Shown here: positions 1 through 8,890 of the stretch, in pieces
How positions within the stretch are numbered: the first letter of the stretch is position 1
Layout of the letters: the number at the start of each line of letters is the position of its first letter
Assembly: GCA_018222405.1 (NCBI GenBank)
Contig: JAAFAI010000021.1
Span: 23,687-87,686, forward strand
From: Gammaproteobacteria bacterium
GTDB taxonomy: Bacteria > Pseudomonadota > Gammaproteobacteria > Enterobacterales > Alteromonadaceae
Direction of reading: 5' to 3'
Length of the DNA: 64,000 nucleotides
Notes under the pieces: model-generated
The model's input: only the letters and a program-made list of their open reading frames with translations
The model's database searches: none
What the model was told of the DNA's origin: nothing
Translations under genes and position numbers: made by a program

Positions 1-344
1 TCGATACTGCTCCACGGCAGACCGGCATTAAACTGGGTGTGCAGGTGCAACCATGGCTTTTGCAGTTCGTTCAGGCCGGCAATCCACATTTTGGCTGGCG
101 AGAAGGTGTGCATCCACAGGATCAAACCAACACAGTTGGCATCACTATTTGCCGCCTGGCAAACCTGATGAATTTCAGCTGCAGATTTTACGGTGTCTTT
201 ATAAACCACTTTAACCGGCAGGTTGTTTTCGTTCAGACCTGCGGCCAGCGCCTGGCTGTTACCTGCGACTTCTTCAAGTACGCGTGGGCCATAAAGGTGC
301 TGAGAGCCGGTAATAAACCATACTTCTTTTTGTACTGTAGTCAT
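1..344 (-). CDS. araA: L-arabinose isomerase, N-terminal part (cut by window edge)
   Basis: Only the first 114 or so codons lie in the window; the gene runs off the left edge. The product would convert L-arabinose to L-ribulose in the cytoplasm. The start ATG (342-344) is preceded by an AGAGGA ribosome site, and the protein opens with [20 protein letters not shown], the typical AraA N-terminus. [12 protein letters not shown] segment further in is also characteristic of the family. It is the third gene of a left-running araB-araD-araA operon, 38 bases after the araD stop. The catalytic C-terminal domain cannot be checked here. Confidence 0.95.
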   Translation of the reverse strand, partial: MTTVQKEVWFITGSQHLYGPRVLEEVAGNSQALAAGLNENNLPVKVVYKDTVKSAAEIHQVCQAANSDANCVGLILWMHTFSPAKMWIAGLNELQKPWLHLHTQFNAGLPWSSI

Positions 345-382
345 AATTCTGTCCTCTATTAATAAAGGGCTTGCAGGTAGAG

Positions 383-1075
383 TTACTCTTGCCCGTAGTA
401 GGCGTTTTTACCGTGCTTGCGTAAATAATGTTTGTCCAATACGGCTTGCTTGAGCACAGCGGCATTGGGATCTAAAGTCCTTGTGAGATAAGCCATTTTG
501 GCAATCTCTTCGAGCAGCGCGGCGTGATATACCGATTGTGCTGCATCCTTACCCCAGGTGAATGGCGCATGGCCGGCAACGATTACCATCGGTGCTGCAG
601 CCGGGTCGCGATCCACATAGGCATCAGTAATCTGAACGCCGGTTTCTTCCTCGTAGTCACCGTTTACCTGCTCGTCCGTCAGGTCACGGGTACAGGTAAT
701 TTCACCGTGTACGTAATCGGCATGAGTGGTGCCCAGACAAGGAATGCTCTGGCGCGCCTGCGCCCAAGCTGTAGCATACGTTGAGTGGGTGTGAGTCACA
801 CCGCCAATCGAGTCAAATGCGCGGTAAAGGTGAGTATGGGTTTTGGTATCAGAAGAAGGACGCATAGCGCCTTCCACGATATTATTTTCCATATCCACGA
901 TCACAATGTCTTCCGGCTTCATCTGATCGTAAGACACACCGCTGGGCTTTATAGCCACCACGCCCTTATCCCGATCAACCTGTGACACATTACCAAAGGT
1001 GTAAATCACCAGATTACGGCGCTGAAGCTCCATATTGGCTTCATACACTTGCCGTTTTAATTCGGTGTAGCTCAT
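383..1075 (-). CDS. araD: L-ribulose-5-phosphate 4-epimerase
   Basis: 230 residues, nearly the length of E. coli AraD (231). It epimerises L-ribulose-5-phosphate to D-xylulose-5-phosphate, the exit from arabinose catabolism into the pentose phosphate pathway. Visible class II aldolase features are [11 protein letters not shown] near residue 28, the metal-binding [11 protein letters not shown] segment, CLGTTHADY and the later AGHAPFTWG histidine segment. Its ATG overlaps the araB stop by 4 bases (ATGA), so the two are probably translationally coupled. A RhaD or FucA aldolase is excluded by the operon and by the close match to AraD. Confidence 0.96.
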   Translation of the reverse strand: MSYTELKRQVYEANMELQRRNLVIYTFGNVSQVDRDKGVVAIKPSGVSYDQMKPEDIVIVDMENNIVEGAMRPSSDTKTHTHLYRAFDSIGGVTHTHSTYATAWAQARQSIPCLGTTHADYVHGEITCTRDLTDEQVNGDYEEETGVQITDAYVDRDPAAAPMVIVAGHAPFTWGKDAAQSVYHAALLEEIAKMAYLTRTLDPNAAVLKQAVLDKHYLRKHGKNAYYGQE

Positions 1076-2730
1076 GCTTTACCTCCACTGACATAGTCGC
1101 CCAACGTTTGATAGTTTTGGTATAACTCGTCGTAAATACCGACTTTCGATGCATCCGGCAGATATTGCTTGCAAACAGGCGACGCCATTACCTGCTGAGC
1201 TTCGGCGACGGTTGGGTATTCGCCAGCCGCTACAGCAGCCATAATGGCTCCGCCCAGGGCACAACTCTGTTCACTTTCCAGTACGTCGATGGGGCAATTC
1301 CACACATCGGCGCAGGTTTGCATTACGTAATCTGATTTTTTCGAAATGCCACCAATAACTACTACCGAGTTAATTGGTACGCCTTCCTCGCGGAAGCGTT
1401 CGGTAATCGCCCGCGCGCCAAACGCAGTGGCTTCCACCAGCGCTTTAAATAATTGCGGGGCATCGGCGCCCATTTTGATACCGGTTAACGCCATGGAAAC
1501 AGTTTGGTCGGCATCCGGAGTACGGCGGCCGTTAACCCAATCCAGCGCGGTGATATCTTTGGCACTTACCGGCAGGTTAGCGGCTGCAGCAGACAAGCGC
1601 TGTAAGGTCAGCGATTCAATCTTATCTACCAGTTCATCAGCACCGGATTCTACTAGTTCATGCAGTAAGTTGTTGGTTGGCCACAGCACCAGATTTTTAA
1701 ACCAGGCGTACAGGTCGCCAAACGCTGACTGACCGGCTTCAAGGCCTACCAAACCAGGAATAACCGAGCCATCGACCTGTCCGCAGATACCGCGTACACA
1801 AGTTTCGCCAATGGTTTCGTATGAAGTCACCGTGATATCACAGGTCGACGTTCCCATCACTTTGGTCAGCACGCCTTCGCGAACATTGGCAGCAACAGCG
1901 CCCATGTGGCAGTCGAATGCGCCATAACCCACTTTAATCCCCGCAGGCAGGCCCAGTTTTTCTGACCATTCGGCGGTTAACTCACCGGCGACCTGATCGC
2001 TGGTTTGAGTCGCCGGGTTCAGGGTATCCACCAGGCCATCCAGCAGAGGATCTACCGAGGTAAAGAAATCATTTGGCGGGAAACCGTTCCAGGCTTCGTT
2101 CCACATTAATTTATGACCGGTTGCACAACGGCCCATCTGTAACTGTGAAGGATGGGTAGTGCCACACATTAATGCAGTCATCCAGTCACAATGCTCAATC
2201 CAGCTATAAGTAGCCGCTTTAACCGCCGGATCCTGACGGAAAATGTGCAAGGCTTTGGCCCAGTACCATTCCGAAGAATAAATACCGCCCATATAAGCCA
2301 GGTAGTTAACATCATTGTTATTGGCAGCCCTGGTGATTTCACCGGCTTCTTTCAACGACGTGTGATCTTTCCACAATACGAACATCGCATTGGGGTTTTC
2401 TTTAAACTCTTCGGTTAATGCCAGTGGCACGCCCTCGGCATTGATTGCCACCGGTGTAGACCCGGTAGTATCGAAGCTCATGCCAACGACTTTATCAGCC
2501 GTACCGGCAGGCACCTTAGACCACAGCGCATTCACCACTTCGACCAGGCTATCCACATAGTCCTGAGGGTGCTGACGATACTGATCTTTGGCAGGCTCGC
2601 AATAAAGGCCCTGTGCCCAGCGCGGGTAATTCACCATATGGCTGGCCAGCTCTTCGCCAGTTGTTACATCTACCAATAAGGCTCTGACCGAATCAGAGCC
2701 ATAATCCAGCCCTAATGTATAACGAGACAT
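1072..2730 (-). CDS. araB: Ribulokinase
   Basis: 552 residues, a usual length for AraB. It is a cytoplasmic FGGY-family kinase that phosphorylates L-ribulose with ATP. The N-terminus YTLGLDYGSDSVRALLVD is the sugar-kinase phosphate-binding loop. Later segments include GMSFDTTGSTPVAI, a GYGAFDCHMGAVAANVREG stretch and VVVIGGISKKSDYVMQ, the C-terminal nucleotide-binding motif. It is the first gene of the araBDA operon and is divergent from transaldolase; the 233-base gap carries an imperfect palindrome. No araC, araR or arabinose transporter is visible inside the window. Confidence 0.96.
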   Translation of the reverse strand: MSRYTLGLDYGSDSVRALLVDVTTGEELASHMVNYPRWAQGLYCEPAKDQYRQHPQDYVDSLVEVVNALWSKVPAGTADKVVGMSFDTTGSTPVAINAEGVPLALTEEFKENPNAMFVLWKDHTSLKEAGEITRAANNNDVNYLAYMGGIYSSEWYWAKALHIFRQDPAVKAATYSWIEHCDWMTALMCGTTHPSQLQMGRCATGHKLMWNEAWNGFPPNDFFTSVDPLLDGLVDTLNPATQTSDQVAGELTAEWSEKLGLPAGIKVGYGAFDCHMGAVAANVREGVLTKVMGTSTCDITVTSYETIGETCVRGICGQVDGSVIPGLVGLEAGQSAFGDLYAWFKNLVLWPTNNLLHELVESGADELVDKIESLTLQRLSAAAANLPVSAKDITALDWVNGRRTPDADQTVSMALTGIKMGADAPQLFKALVEATAFGARAITERFREEGVPINSVVVIGGISKKSDYVMQTCADVWNCPIDVLESEQSCALGGAIMAAVAAGEYPTVAEAQQVMASPVCKQYLPDASKVGIYDELYQNYQTLGDYVSGGKA

Positions 2731-2778
2731 AATATTTTAATTCCACTCACTGCTAACAAAATTAGCCAATAAATTTTA

Positions 2779-2797
2779 ATTGTATGATAATATCAAT
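2779..2797. promoter_or_regulatory. Imperfect palindrome upstream of araB (candidate operator)
   Basis: An AT-rich 19-base site, ATTG-N11-CAAT with partly symmetric inner bases, lies about 50 bases upstream of the araB start in the araB/tal divergent gap. Its place suits an arabinose-responsive repressor or activator. No regulator gene is in view, so this is only a candidate. Confidence 0.3.
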
Positions 2798-2963
2798 AAT
2801 AGGCAAATGTAAAGGTAATATAAAATTAATATTAACAGTATAGCTGGTGATTAAATAGCCAGTGCAGGAGTTGGTAAAGTAGCCGACTAACTGCTGTTAA
2901 GCGCAACTGCCAAGGCCTGAAAAACTTAGTAACCCTTTGAATTTATTAAGAGTGGAAAGAACT

Positions 2964-3917
2964 ATGACTACCCAGTTAGAACAGCTAAAATCTATCACGA
3001 CCGTCGTTGCTGACACCGGTGACTTCGAAGCCATTGCTTTGTATCAACCGCAGGATGCAACGACCAACCCGTCGCTATTGTTAAAAGCAGTGCAAATTGA
3101 AAAGTACCGTCCGCTGGCTATCGAAGCGGTAAAATGGGCGAAAGATCAGGGCGCTACCGATGACGTAGCCGCAGTTGCAGCTGACAAACTGGCGGTACTT
3201 ATCGGTGCTAAGCTAATGGAACAGGTACCGGGTTATGTTTCTACCGAAGTGGATGCGAGGTTATCCTTCGATACTATGGCCACCATTGAAAAAGCCAATC
3301 ACCTGCTGGCGCTGTACCGTGATCAGGGCATCGATACCAGCCGCGTGCTGATTAAGATTGCCGCTACATGGGAAGGTATTCAGGCCGCGCGTATCCTGGA
3401 AGCCCAGGGCATTAAAACCAACGTGACTCTGGTATTCTCTTTCGCACAGGCCCGCGCATCCGCTGAAGCCGGCGCTTTCCTTATCTCACCTTTCGTTGGA
3501 CGTATTCTTGACTGGTATAAAGCCGACCAGCCAGATGCTGACTTTAGCGGTGCAAACGATCCGGGCGTGCAGTCGGTTACCCGTATTTATAATTACTTTA
3601 AAGAAAACGGTTATGACACCATCGTAATGGGCGCCAGCTTCCGCAATATTAGTGAAATTCAGGAACTGGCTGGCTGTGACCGTCTGACCATCAGCCCGGG
3701 CTTGCTGGATGAGCTGGCTAACACTGATGCAGAACTGCCGCGTAAACTGACACCGGTTGATTCTCCTAAAGCGGCACCGGCGGCGTTAACCGAGCAAACT
3801 TTCCGTTGGGATATGAACGAAGATGCCATGGCAACCGATAAACTGTCTCAGGGTATTCGCCAGTTTGCTAAAGATCAGGTAACACTGGAAACGATGCTGA
3901 CTGATCTGGCCAAATAA
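2964..3917 (+). CDS. tal: Transaldolase
   Basis: 317 residues from the ATG at 2964, the same length as E. coli TalB. The alternative upstream start at 2937 would add nine residues unlike the family. It transfers a dihydroxyacetone unit between sedoheptulose-7-phosphate and glyceraldehyde-3-phosphate in the cytoplasm. The start [20 protein letters not shown], the [12 protein letters not shown] strand and the Schiff-base lysine in [12 protein letters not shown] (Lys131) are clear. It is divergent from araBDA and followed by a strong terminator. With tkt at 13804 it completes the non-oxidative pentose pathway that arabinose carbon enters. Confidence 0.97.
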   Translation: MTTQLEQLKSITTVVADTGDFEAIALYQPQDATTNPSLLLKAVQIEKYRPLAIEAVKWAKDQGATDDVAAVAADKLAVLIGAKLMEQVPGYVSTEVDARLSFDTMATIEKANHLLALYRDQGIDTSRVLIKIAATWEGIQAARILEAQGIKTNVTLVFSFAQARASAEAGAFLISPFVGRILDWYKADQPDADFSGANDPGVQSVTRIYNYFKENGYDTIVMGASFRNISEIQELAGCDRLTISPGLLDELANTDAELPRKLTPVDSPKAAPAALTEQTFRWDMNEDAMATDKLSQGIRQFAKDQVTLETMLTDLAK

Positions 3918-3934
3918 CCAGTCACACTCATTGT

Positions 3935-3974
3935 AAAAAAAGCGGCTGACAGGTATCTGTCAGCCGCTTTTTTA
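3935..3974 (+). terminator. Rho-independent terminator of tal (bidirectional)
   Basis: The arms AGCGGCTGACAG and CTGTCAGCCGCT form a perfect 12-bp stem with a GTAT loop, followed by a T7 run. The A run on the other side would also let it end the left-running transcript from the opposite direction. It closes tal. Confidence 0.93.
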
Positions 3975-4000
3975 ATTATACGAATGCCGGCAGAAATGTA

Positions 4001-5521
4001 TTATTTATTGGTAGGTGTGTGACCCTCAATAAAGCGACGAACATCGTTAAACAGTTCAACCTTCGCCTCGCTGTTCACGTACATCATGTGCCCCCCTTCA
4101 TAATAGGTATACCAGATTTGCTCTGCATTTATTGCGTGGCGGTTAAGGGTATATTCGGCATCAAAAAACGGCGTTACCAGATCGTAATATCCTGATGCTA
4201 CCAACACATCCAACTCAGGGTTAATCCGCAATGCCTCAGATAATTGTCCTGCCGTATTAACATAAGTTGGCTCCCACGCACTACCGTCCTTGCTGGTGCG
4301 GTAGCGCCAGTAACGTCTTAGGTCCGGGTCTGCCGGCGAAAGATACTGACGCTCCCATTCAACGTTGAGTGAATTGCGCATATAGACATGCAGGGCGCTG
4401 TTAAAGGCCGCCGAGATAGTATCTGATGCCGCATCACGTTTGGTGCTGTCATCCAGATCGTCGCGCTCATCGCCTAAGTAGCGAGCATCCAGTAAACCAA
4501 TGGTTTTGCTTTCATCCCGTAATAACTCTTTGGCAAAGCGGCGCGCACTGATCCTTAAATCAGCGCGCTCAACGTATTGAGGGCTTAAGCCGGTAAAGTA
4601 GGCCAGGCGTTCAACCAACTGACGTTTTTGTTCAGGCTTTAAACGGTTGCCGGCAAACAAGCCAGGCAATAGTTCGTTGGTGGCAAACTGACGTGCCTGC
4701 TGCAGAAATGCCTGTTTATTCTGCGGTACCGGGGTGACTTTATCATGATACATAGCGGCTGCTGCCATGGTCGGTACATAAGTAACATAGGAGATAATAT
4801 TATCCGGTATATATGGCGATGAGCCCTGATAGTCCAGTGCCTGTGAAACAAACACCAGTCCGTTGATGCTGACTTTCATGTCTTTCTGCAGAATATTTGC
4901 CACGTAAGCCGCACGGGTGGTGCCATAACTTTCGCCGAGAATAAAAATCGGCGAGCCCCATCGATTATTCTCGGTCACCCAGGTACGGATAAACTCAGCC
5001 ATCGACTGTGCATCTTCTTTAAGCCCCCAGAAGGCTTTACCTTCGTATTCACCCAGAGCCCGTGAGAACCCGGTGCCGACGGGGTCAATAAAGACCAAAT
5101 CCGTAACATCCATTATTGAGCTGGATGAACTCTTAGGTAAGTAAGGCGGTAATCCCGGATGAGATGCATCAGAAGGCACTTCAGCAAAAGCTGGTCCTAA
5201 GCCACTCATATGTAGCCACACAGATGCCGACCCCGGCCCGCCATTCCACACAAAGGTTACCGGCCGTTTGGCTTTCTCGGCTTTATCCTTTACGTAGGCA
5301 AATGAAAAAATACTGGCCTTGGGTTCCCCTTTTAAATCGCGTAAATAGGTTTCGCCTGCGGTAGCCCTGTAGGAAATTTTCTGACCGTTAAACTTACCAC
5401 TGTGATTTGTGATGAACGCCTGTGGTGCTTCGACAGGGAGTTTTTCATCCTCAGCCTGTGCCGATGTCATCAATAAGCCAATTACCAGTAACCAGTACTT
5501 AGTCCCTGTTCCAAACAGCAT
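4001..5521 (-). CDS. Secreted serine carboxypeptidase, peptidase family S10
   Basis: 506 residues from the ATG at 5521, which has a GGAG site 7 bases upstream and begins with a clear signal peptide (about 23 residues, ending SAQA). A longer reading from 5554 would hide the signal behind an extra N-terminus. The S10 alpha/beta-hydrolase hallmarks are present: WNGGPGSASVWLHM (oxyanion region), the nucleophile elbow GESYGTTR with Ser198, VLVASGYYDLVTPF with Asp447, and YEGGHMMY with His478. It probably trims peptides in the periplasm or outside the cell. It is a single gene, divergent from the unknown secreted gene at 5724. Confidence 0.9.
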   Translation of the reverse strand: MLFGTGTKYWLLVIGLLMTSAQAEDEKLPVEAPQAFITNHSGKFNGQKISYRATAGETYLRDLKGEPKASIFSFAYVKDKAEKAKRPVTFVWNGGPGSASVWLHMSGLGPAFAEVPSDASHPGLPPYLPKSSSSSIMDVTDLVFIDPVGTGFSRALGEYEGKAFWGLKEDAQSMAEFIRTWVTENNRWGSPIFILGESYGTTRAAYVANILQKDMKVSINGLVFVSQALDYQGSSPYIPDNIISYVTYVPTMAAAAMYHDKVTPVPQNKQAFLQQARQFATNELLPGLFAGNRLKPEQKRQLVERLAYFTGLSPQYVERADLRISARRFAKELLRDESKTIGLLDARYLGDERDDLDDSTKRDAASDTISAAFNSALHVYMRNSLNVEWERQYLSPADPDLRRYWRYRTSKDGSAWEPTYVNTAGQLSEALRINPELDVLVASGYYDLVTPFFDAEYTLNRHAINAEQIWYTYYEGGHMMYVNSEAKVELFNDVRRFIEGHTPTNK

Positions 5522-5723
5522 AGTTGCTCCGCCTGTTTTTAGATTTACTGCCATTCAGTATATAGCGATTTCACCACAATACAGGCTACAAACGACGAGC
5601 TCACCTAAACCGATGATGAACATCCAGCCTGTGCAGGTGAAAAATAAGGTGGTCAAACCATCAATAAATGAGTATGTTAAATCCCGTTTTAGGATGCCCC
5701 ACCATTAACAAGGAATGAGCTTT

Positions 5724-6962
5724 ATGAAGTTATTAAAGTCTGCCGCCCTTTTTCTGTTACCTGCCACGATATCAGTGAACGCCAATGCCGAATACCTGAT
5801 TAACCTGGCCGATTTTCCTGACTGGTTTCAACAATCCATGGCCAGAGAAACCAGTGTCGAAGCCAGCGGAAAAATGGTTATCGAACGGTTGAATGTCGAC
5901 GCCCAGGTAAAAGGCAAGCCTGTGTTACAGGATAGCGGTAGCACCGACGTATGGTATTACACCATGGATATCGGCTCTGATTCACCGGTGGAATGTTACG
6001 CCTTTTTAGAGTTTGATGGCGTGGCCAACTCCCTGCATGCCATTGTGGAACACAGCCTTGGCGGCGCAGAGCAGATTAACGGTAAAGCCTTATCCGGGCG
6101 TTTCACGCTAGGCCTGGATATGGGCATGATTGGCGATACGCCTTTCCTGCAATTAGACACTTTGTATAACTTAGGCGAAGGCAGTGAAAAGGTTGCCGGC
6201 GTATTAAAAGGGTTATCAGCTCAGACCAATCAAAGCCTGCAAATTTGTGTGCATAATGAAATGGGCTATCAGCAGGCTTTTCACGAGGTATTCGCCAGTT
6301 TTGTCCAGGCTTTTACGGCTAACGATCAGCAGCCAGAACTTTATGAAGCCACGTACCGTATGACAATTAACGGCATTCCGGTAGGTTACTCTCAGGAGAA
6401 GCACACTATCGATCAGGACGGCGATATTGCAACCGTCTTGCGCGATGCCATGATAACTCCGGTCGATCAGGTTGCGGTGTCACGTTCAGATTCGCAGACG
6501 CTGGAATGGAGTCGCGCCGATGGCTCACTAATCAATGCTCAGGAATATACCATTGAAAATGGCCAGTTGGCGTCACAGTTTGCTATCAGTCATGCCGAAG
6601 ATGCCTGGCAGGTAACAGGCCAAATGCAGGGTAAAGAAGTCAACGCTAGTCTGGAATACAACAGCTGGTTATTGTCGAGTTTCGGTAATTACATTGAAAC
6701 GGCGTTACTGCTAGCCAGCGATGAGCCTTCAGCCGATTATCATATCTGGCTTTCGGATGCCGACCCAACCTCAGCCTTGCCGGTTACTTTTACAAAAATC
6801 GACGAACTGCCAGACGCCAATTTACAGTTTGATCTGGGTCCGCTTACCCTTAAATACCTGGCCACAGAGAAGGGTTCCTTTGAAAAAGGCTCCATTGCTC
6901 AGGGTGGTGCCGAGCTGAAACTTGAAAAAGTGTACAGCAAAGGCCAGCCGGTAATGCCATGA
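5724..6962 (+). CDS. Exported protein of unknown function, coupled to a transglutaminase-like gene
   Basis: 412 residues from the ATG at 5724. An ATG at 5715 touches the AAGGA site, which is correctly spaced only for 5724. The N-terminus is a good signal peptide (MKLLKSAALFLLPATISVNANA), so the product should be periplasmic or outer-membrane associated. The rest is rich in beta-strand-like stretches with no motif I recognise and no further membrane span. Its stop overlaps the start of the next gene by 4 bases (ATGA), which argues for coupled translation and a joint role. It may be a scaffold or substrate of the transglutaminase-like partner; that is inference. Confidence 0.7.
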   Translation: MKLLKSAALFLLPATISVNANAEYLINLADFPDWFQQSMARETSVEASGKMVIERLNVDAQVKGKPVLQDSGSTDVWYYTMDIGSDSPVECYAFLEFDGVANSLHAIVEHSLGGAEQINGKALSGRFTLGLDMGMIGDTPFLQLDTLYNLGEGSEKVAGVLKGLSAQTNQSLQICVHNEMGYQQAFHEVFASFVQAFTANDQQPELYEATYRMTINGIPVGYSQEKHTIDQDGDIATVLRDAMITPVDQVAVSRSDSQTLEWSRADGSLINAQEYTIENGQLASQFAISHAEDAWQVTGQMQGKEVNASLEYNSWLLSSFGNYIETALLLASDEPSADYHIWLSDADPTSALPVTFTKIDELPDANLQFDLGPLTLKYLATEKGSFEKGSIAQGGAELKLEKVYSKGQPVMP

Positions 6963-7738
6963 ACAAACTCCTGACCACCCTGGCGCTGACGTTTTCAATA
7001 AACGTTAGTGCACAGTCAGTACCCTCACTGGCTGAGATACCGCTAACAATGAGTGCAAGCCAGTCAGGCGCCCTAACGAAAACCATTTACCTGGAGGTAG
7101 AAACACGTCAGGCTGACTCGCTGGTAAAACATCTGAGCCACTACAGCGGTGTGACCACAGAACAGCTGAGTAAAAACACCGTGGCAGTGGGATTAGCTCA
7201 TCAGCCGATGTTTACCGGCGCGGTGCAAAGTAAATATATACAGCCCAGTTTTGTTATTGATACCGACGAACCGGCAACCAAGGCATTTATTGAAGGGTTT
7301 ACCAAAACTCGCACGGATGCCGACGAGCTGGAAGCAATCACCGCCTATGTGAGCGAGTATATTAATGAGCCGACCTATATTCATGGGTTCAATCTGGCTT
7401 CTACGGTAGCTTCGCAACGTTCTGGTGACTGCACTGAGTTTGCTACCCTGACAACGGCTTTAGCCAGAGGTTTAGGCATGCCTGCCCGGTTAACCCTTGG
7501 AACGGTGATCACAGCTTACGCAGAATCAGCCGATGCATTTGGTCATGCCTGGACTGAGGTCTGGTATAAAGGTAAGTGGCAGATTATTGATGCCGCACTG
7601 TACGGCGCTGAAGGACAGCAGTTTTACTACCTGCCAACCGGCATACTCGACAATGAAGGGCCTGGCTTTGCCATGTCTTTAGTGATGGCTTCTTCTTTGT
7701 TTCCCAACCGCGTGGTAAATGTACAAAACCTGCAATAA
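6959..7738 (+). CDS. Exported transglutaminase-like protein
   Basis: 259 residues with a short signal peptide (MNKLLTTLALTFSINVSAQS). The C-terminal half carries the transglutaminase-core triad: Cys158 in RSGDCTEFATL, His196 in AFGHAWTEVWY and Asp211 in WQIIDAAL, with family-like spacing. Bacterial members of this fold are mostly cysteine proteases or peptidoglycan and protein cross-link enzymes, so the exact reaction is open. It overlaps the preceding unknown gene by 4 bases. A hairpin between the stop and the convergent gene at 7791 may end transcription. Confidence 0.82.
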   Translation: MNKLLTTLALTFSINVSAQSVPSLAEIPLTMSASQSGALTKTIYLEVETRQADSLVKHLSHYSGVTTEQLSKNTVAVGLAHQPMFTGAVQSKYIQPSFVIDTDEPATKAFIEGFTKTRTDADELEAITAYVSEYINEPTYIHGFNLASTVASQRSGDCTEFATLTTALARGLGMPARLTLGTVITAYAESADAFGHAWTEVWYKGKWQIIDAALYGAEGQQFYYLPTGILDNEGPGFAMSLVMASSLFPNRVVNVQNLQ

Positions 7739-7752
7739 GCTGTTATAAGCGT

Positions 7753-7778
7753 TGCGCATCTGTTCGGGCAGATGCGCA
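7753..7778. terminator. Hairpin between convergent genes
   Basis: A perfect 10-bp inverted repeat, TGCGCATCTG / CAGATGCGCA, with a 6-base loop. It sits in the 52-base gap between two convergent genes. It has no good T run on either side, so it is a weak intrinsic or Rho-assisted terminator at best. Confidence 0.5.
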
Positions 7779-7790
7779 CGCGCTAATTAA

Positions 7791-8573
7791 TTAGAATCGA
7801 ACGCTGGTCGCCAGCGTGATGCTGGCCATTCCGCCCGACGTGTAAGCACCGGCACCAGCCTGAATCGACCAGCCCGGCGTAAACCAGTAATCCACGGTTA
7901 GCTCTGCAATATCGTCCCGCGGATACGCGTTGTTATCATTGTCTATCTCAGCGAGGTAGGAAAGCCCTGCGCTAAAGCGCTGATTAAAGAAATAACGAGC
8001 ATCAAGCTCAACCCTGGCCAGGTCATTTAACATCATCTCCATATTGATATCCCAGCCACTGCCTGAGGTAATGTTGGTATAGCGTCCAAATACCCGGGCC
8101 GTGGTCTCGTTTGCCGAACGGTGGGTACCGTAAATTCTGCCATCGGCATATTCATAGATAACACCGCCGCCCACCTGCCATTCGGGTGTTACGAAATAGC
8201 CAGCATCAATGTCGGCGTACAGGTATCTTTCACGAAAAGACACGCTGCGGTCAAAATCGCCATAGCGTAGCTTTGAATTGATCACCCATTTGTCGTCAAC
8301 GAACCACTCACCACCGAATTCGTAGCGGTCCACAGAACTGTCACCAAAGTAACGGACAAAAACACTGTTGGTTTTATTCAGGTAAGGCGAAATAAGAAAG
8401 GGCTGTCCGCTCAATGGTACATCAGACAAATAGCGCTTGTATTCAATACCAACAAAGTCGTCGCCATAGTTTTTTATATCGGCCAGGCCAACAGAGATTT
8501 CATTTTGTGCAGCAATGGAAAAACCAGAAAAACACAAACCGCAAAGGGCTATGGGTAAAAGGGATTGTTTCAT
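7791..8573 (-). CDS. Putative outer-membrane beta-barrel protein (porin-like)
   Basis: 260 residues with a signal peptide ending SIAA before QNEISVGLADI. The mature part is a run of alternating amphipathic strands with frequent Tyr, Trp and Gly, and it ends in ...ITLATSVRF, a C-terminal phenylalanine typical of outer-membrane barrels. Segments such as FGGEWFVDDKWVINSKLRYG and VDYWFTPGWSIQAGAG are strand-turn-strand like. The function is unknown; a small porin or adhesin-like barrel of about 10 to 12 strands is likely. It is divergent from the TonB receptor at 8891. Confidence 0.7.
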   Translation of the reverse strand: MKQSLLPIALCGLCFSGFSIAAQNEISVGLADIKNYGDDFVGIEYKRYLSDVPLSGQPFLISPYLNKTNSVFVRYFGDSSVDRYEFGGEWFVDDKWVINSKLRYGDFDRSVSFRERYLYADIDAGYFVTPEWQVGGGVIYEYADGRIYGTHRSANETTARVFGRYTNITSGSGWDINMEMMLNDLARVELDARYFFNQRFSAGLSYLAEIDNDNNAYPRDDIAELTVDYWFTPGWSIQAGAGAYTSGGMASITLATSVRF

Positions 8574-8890
8574 AACGTATCCTTGTTACGATAAAAATAG
8601 TAGGAAACAGCGCACCCTGACATTGCGTAACCAAGCCATGCGCCATTAAAGCAAAACTGCAATACAAACAACACTTGTTACGACTTGTGCCCCGTTAAAT
8701 AGTTCAGCCGTTATTTACCCCGGACCACACTTTTTAGTGCGGTGGATTGCTTTTTTTAAACTCACGTATTCAGCCAGGCCGCGTAACCATTAGCATCGTC
8801 CTCTGCCCGGTTTTCTCAACGAGATGGTTGCATAATGCCACCTCGTGGATATAATAATGCGAACTATTATCATTTACATTGGGATTATTA
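8574..8890. other. Divergent intergenic region, porin-like gene / TonB receptor
   Basis: 317 bases without a supported gene. It holds the promoters of both flanking genes, the Fur box at 8856-8874 and, near 8724-8743, a near-perfect hairpin (ACCACACT / AGTGCGGT) followed by a T7 run at 8751. That hairpin looks like a right-facing terminator with no annotated gene in front of it. Confidence 0.5.
8856..8874 (+). promoter_or_regulatory. Fur box upstream of the TonB receptor
   Basis: AATGCGAACTATTATCATT matches the 19-base Fur palindrome AATGATAATNATTATCATT at all but three defined positions. It lies 16 bases upstream of the receptor ATG, overlapping or just behind the expected promoter, as needed for iron-dependent repression. 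Confidence 0.82.

Noticed and set aside
39..362. 107-codon frame on the plus strand at the left edge
   Set aside because: It is antisense to araA, whose reading is supported by strong family motifs.
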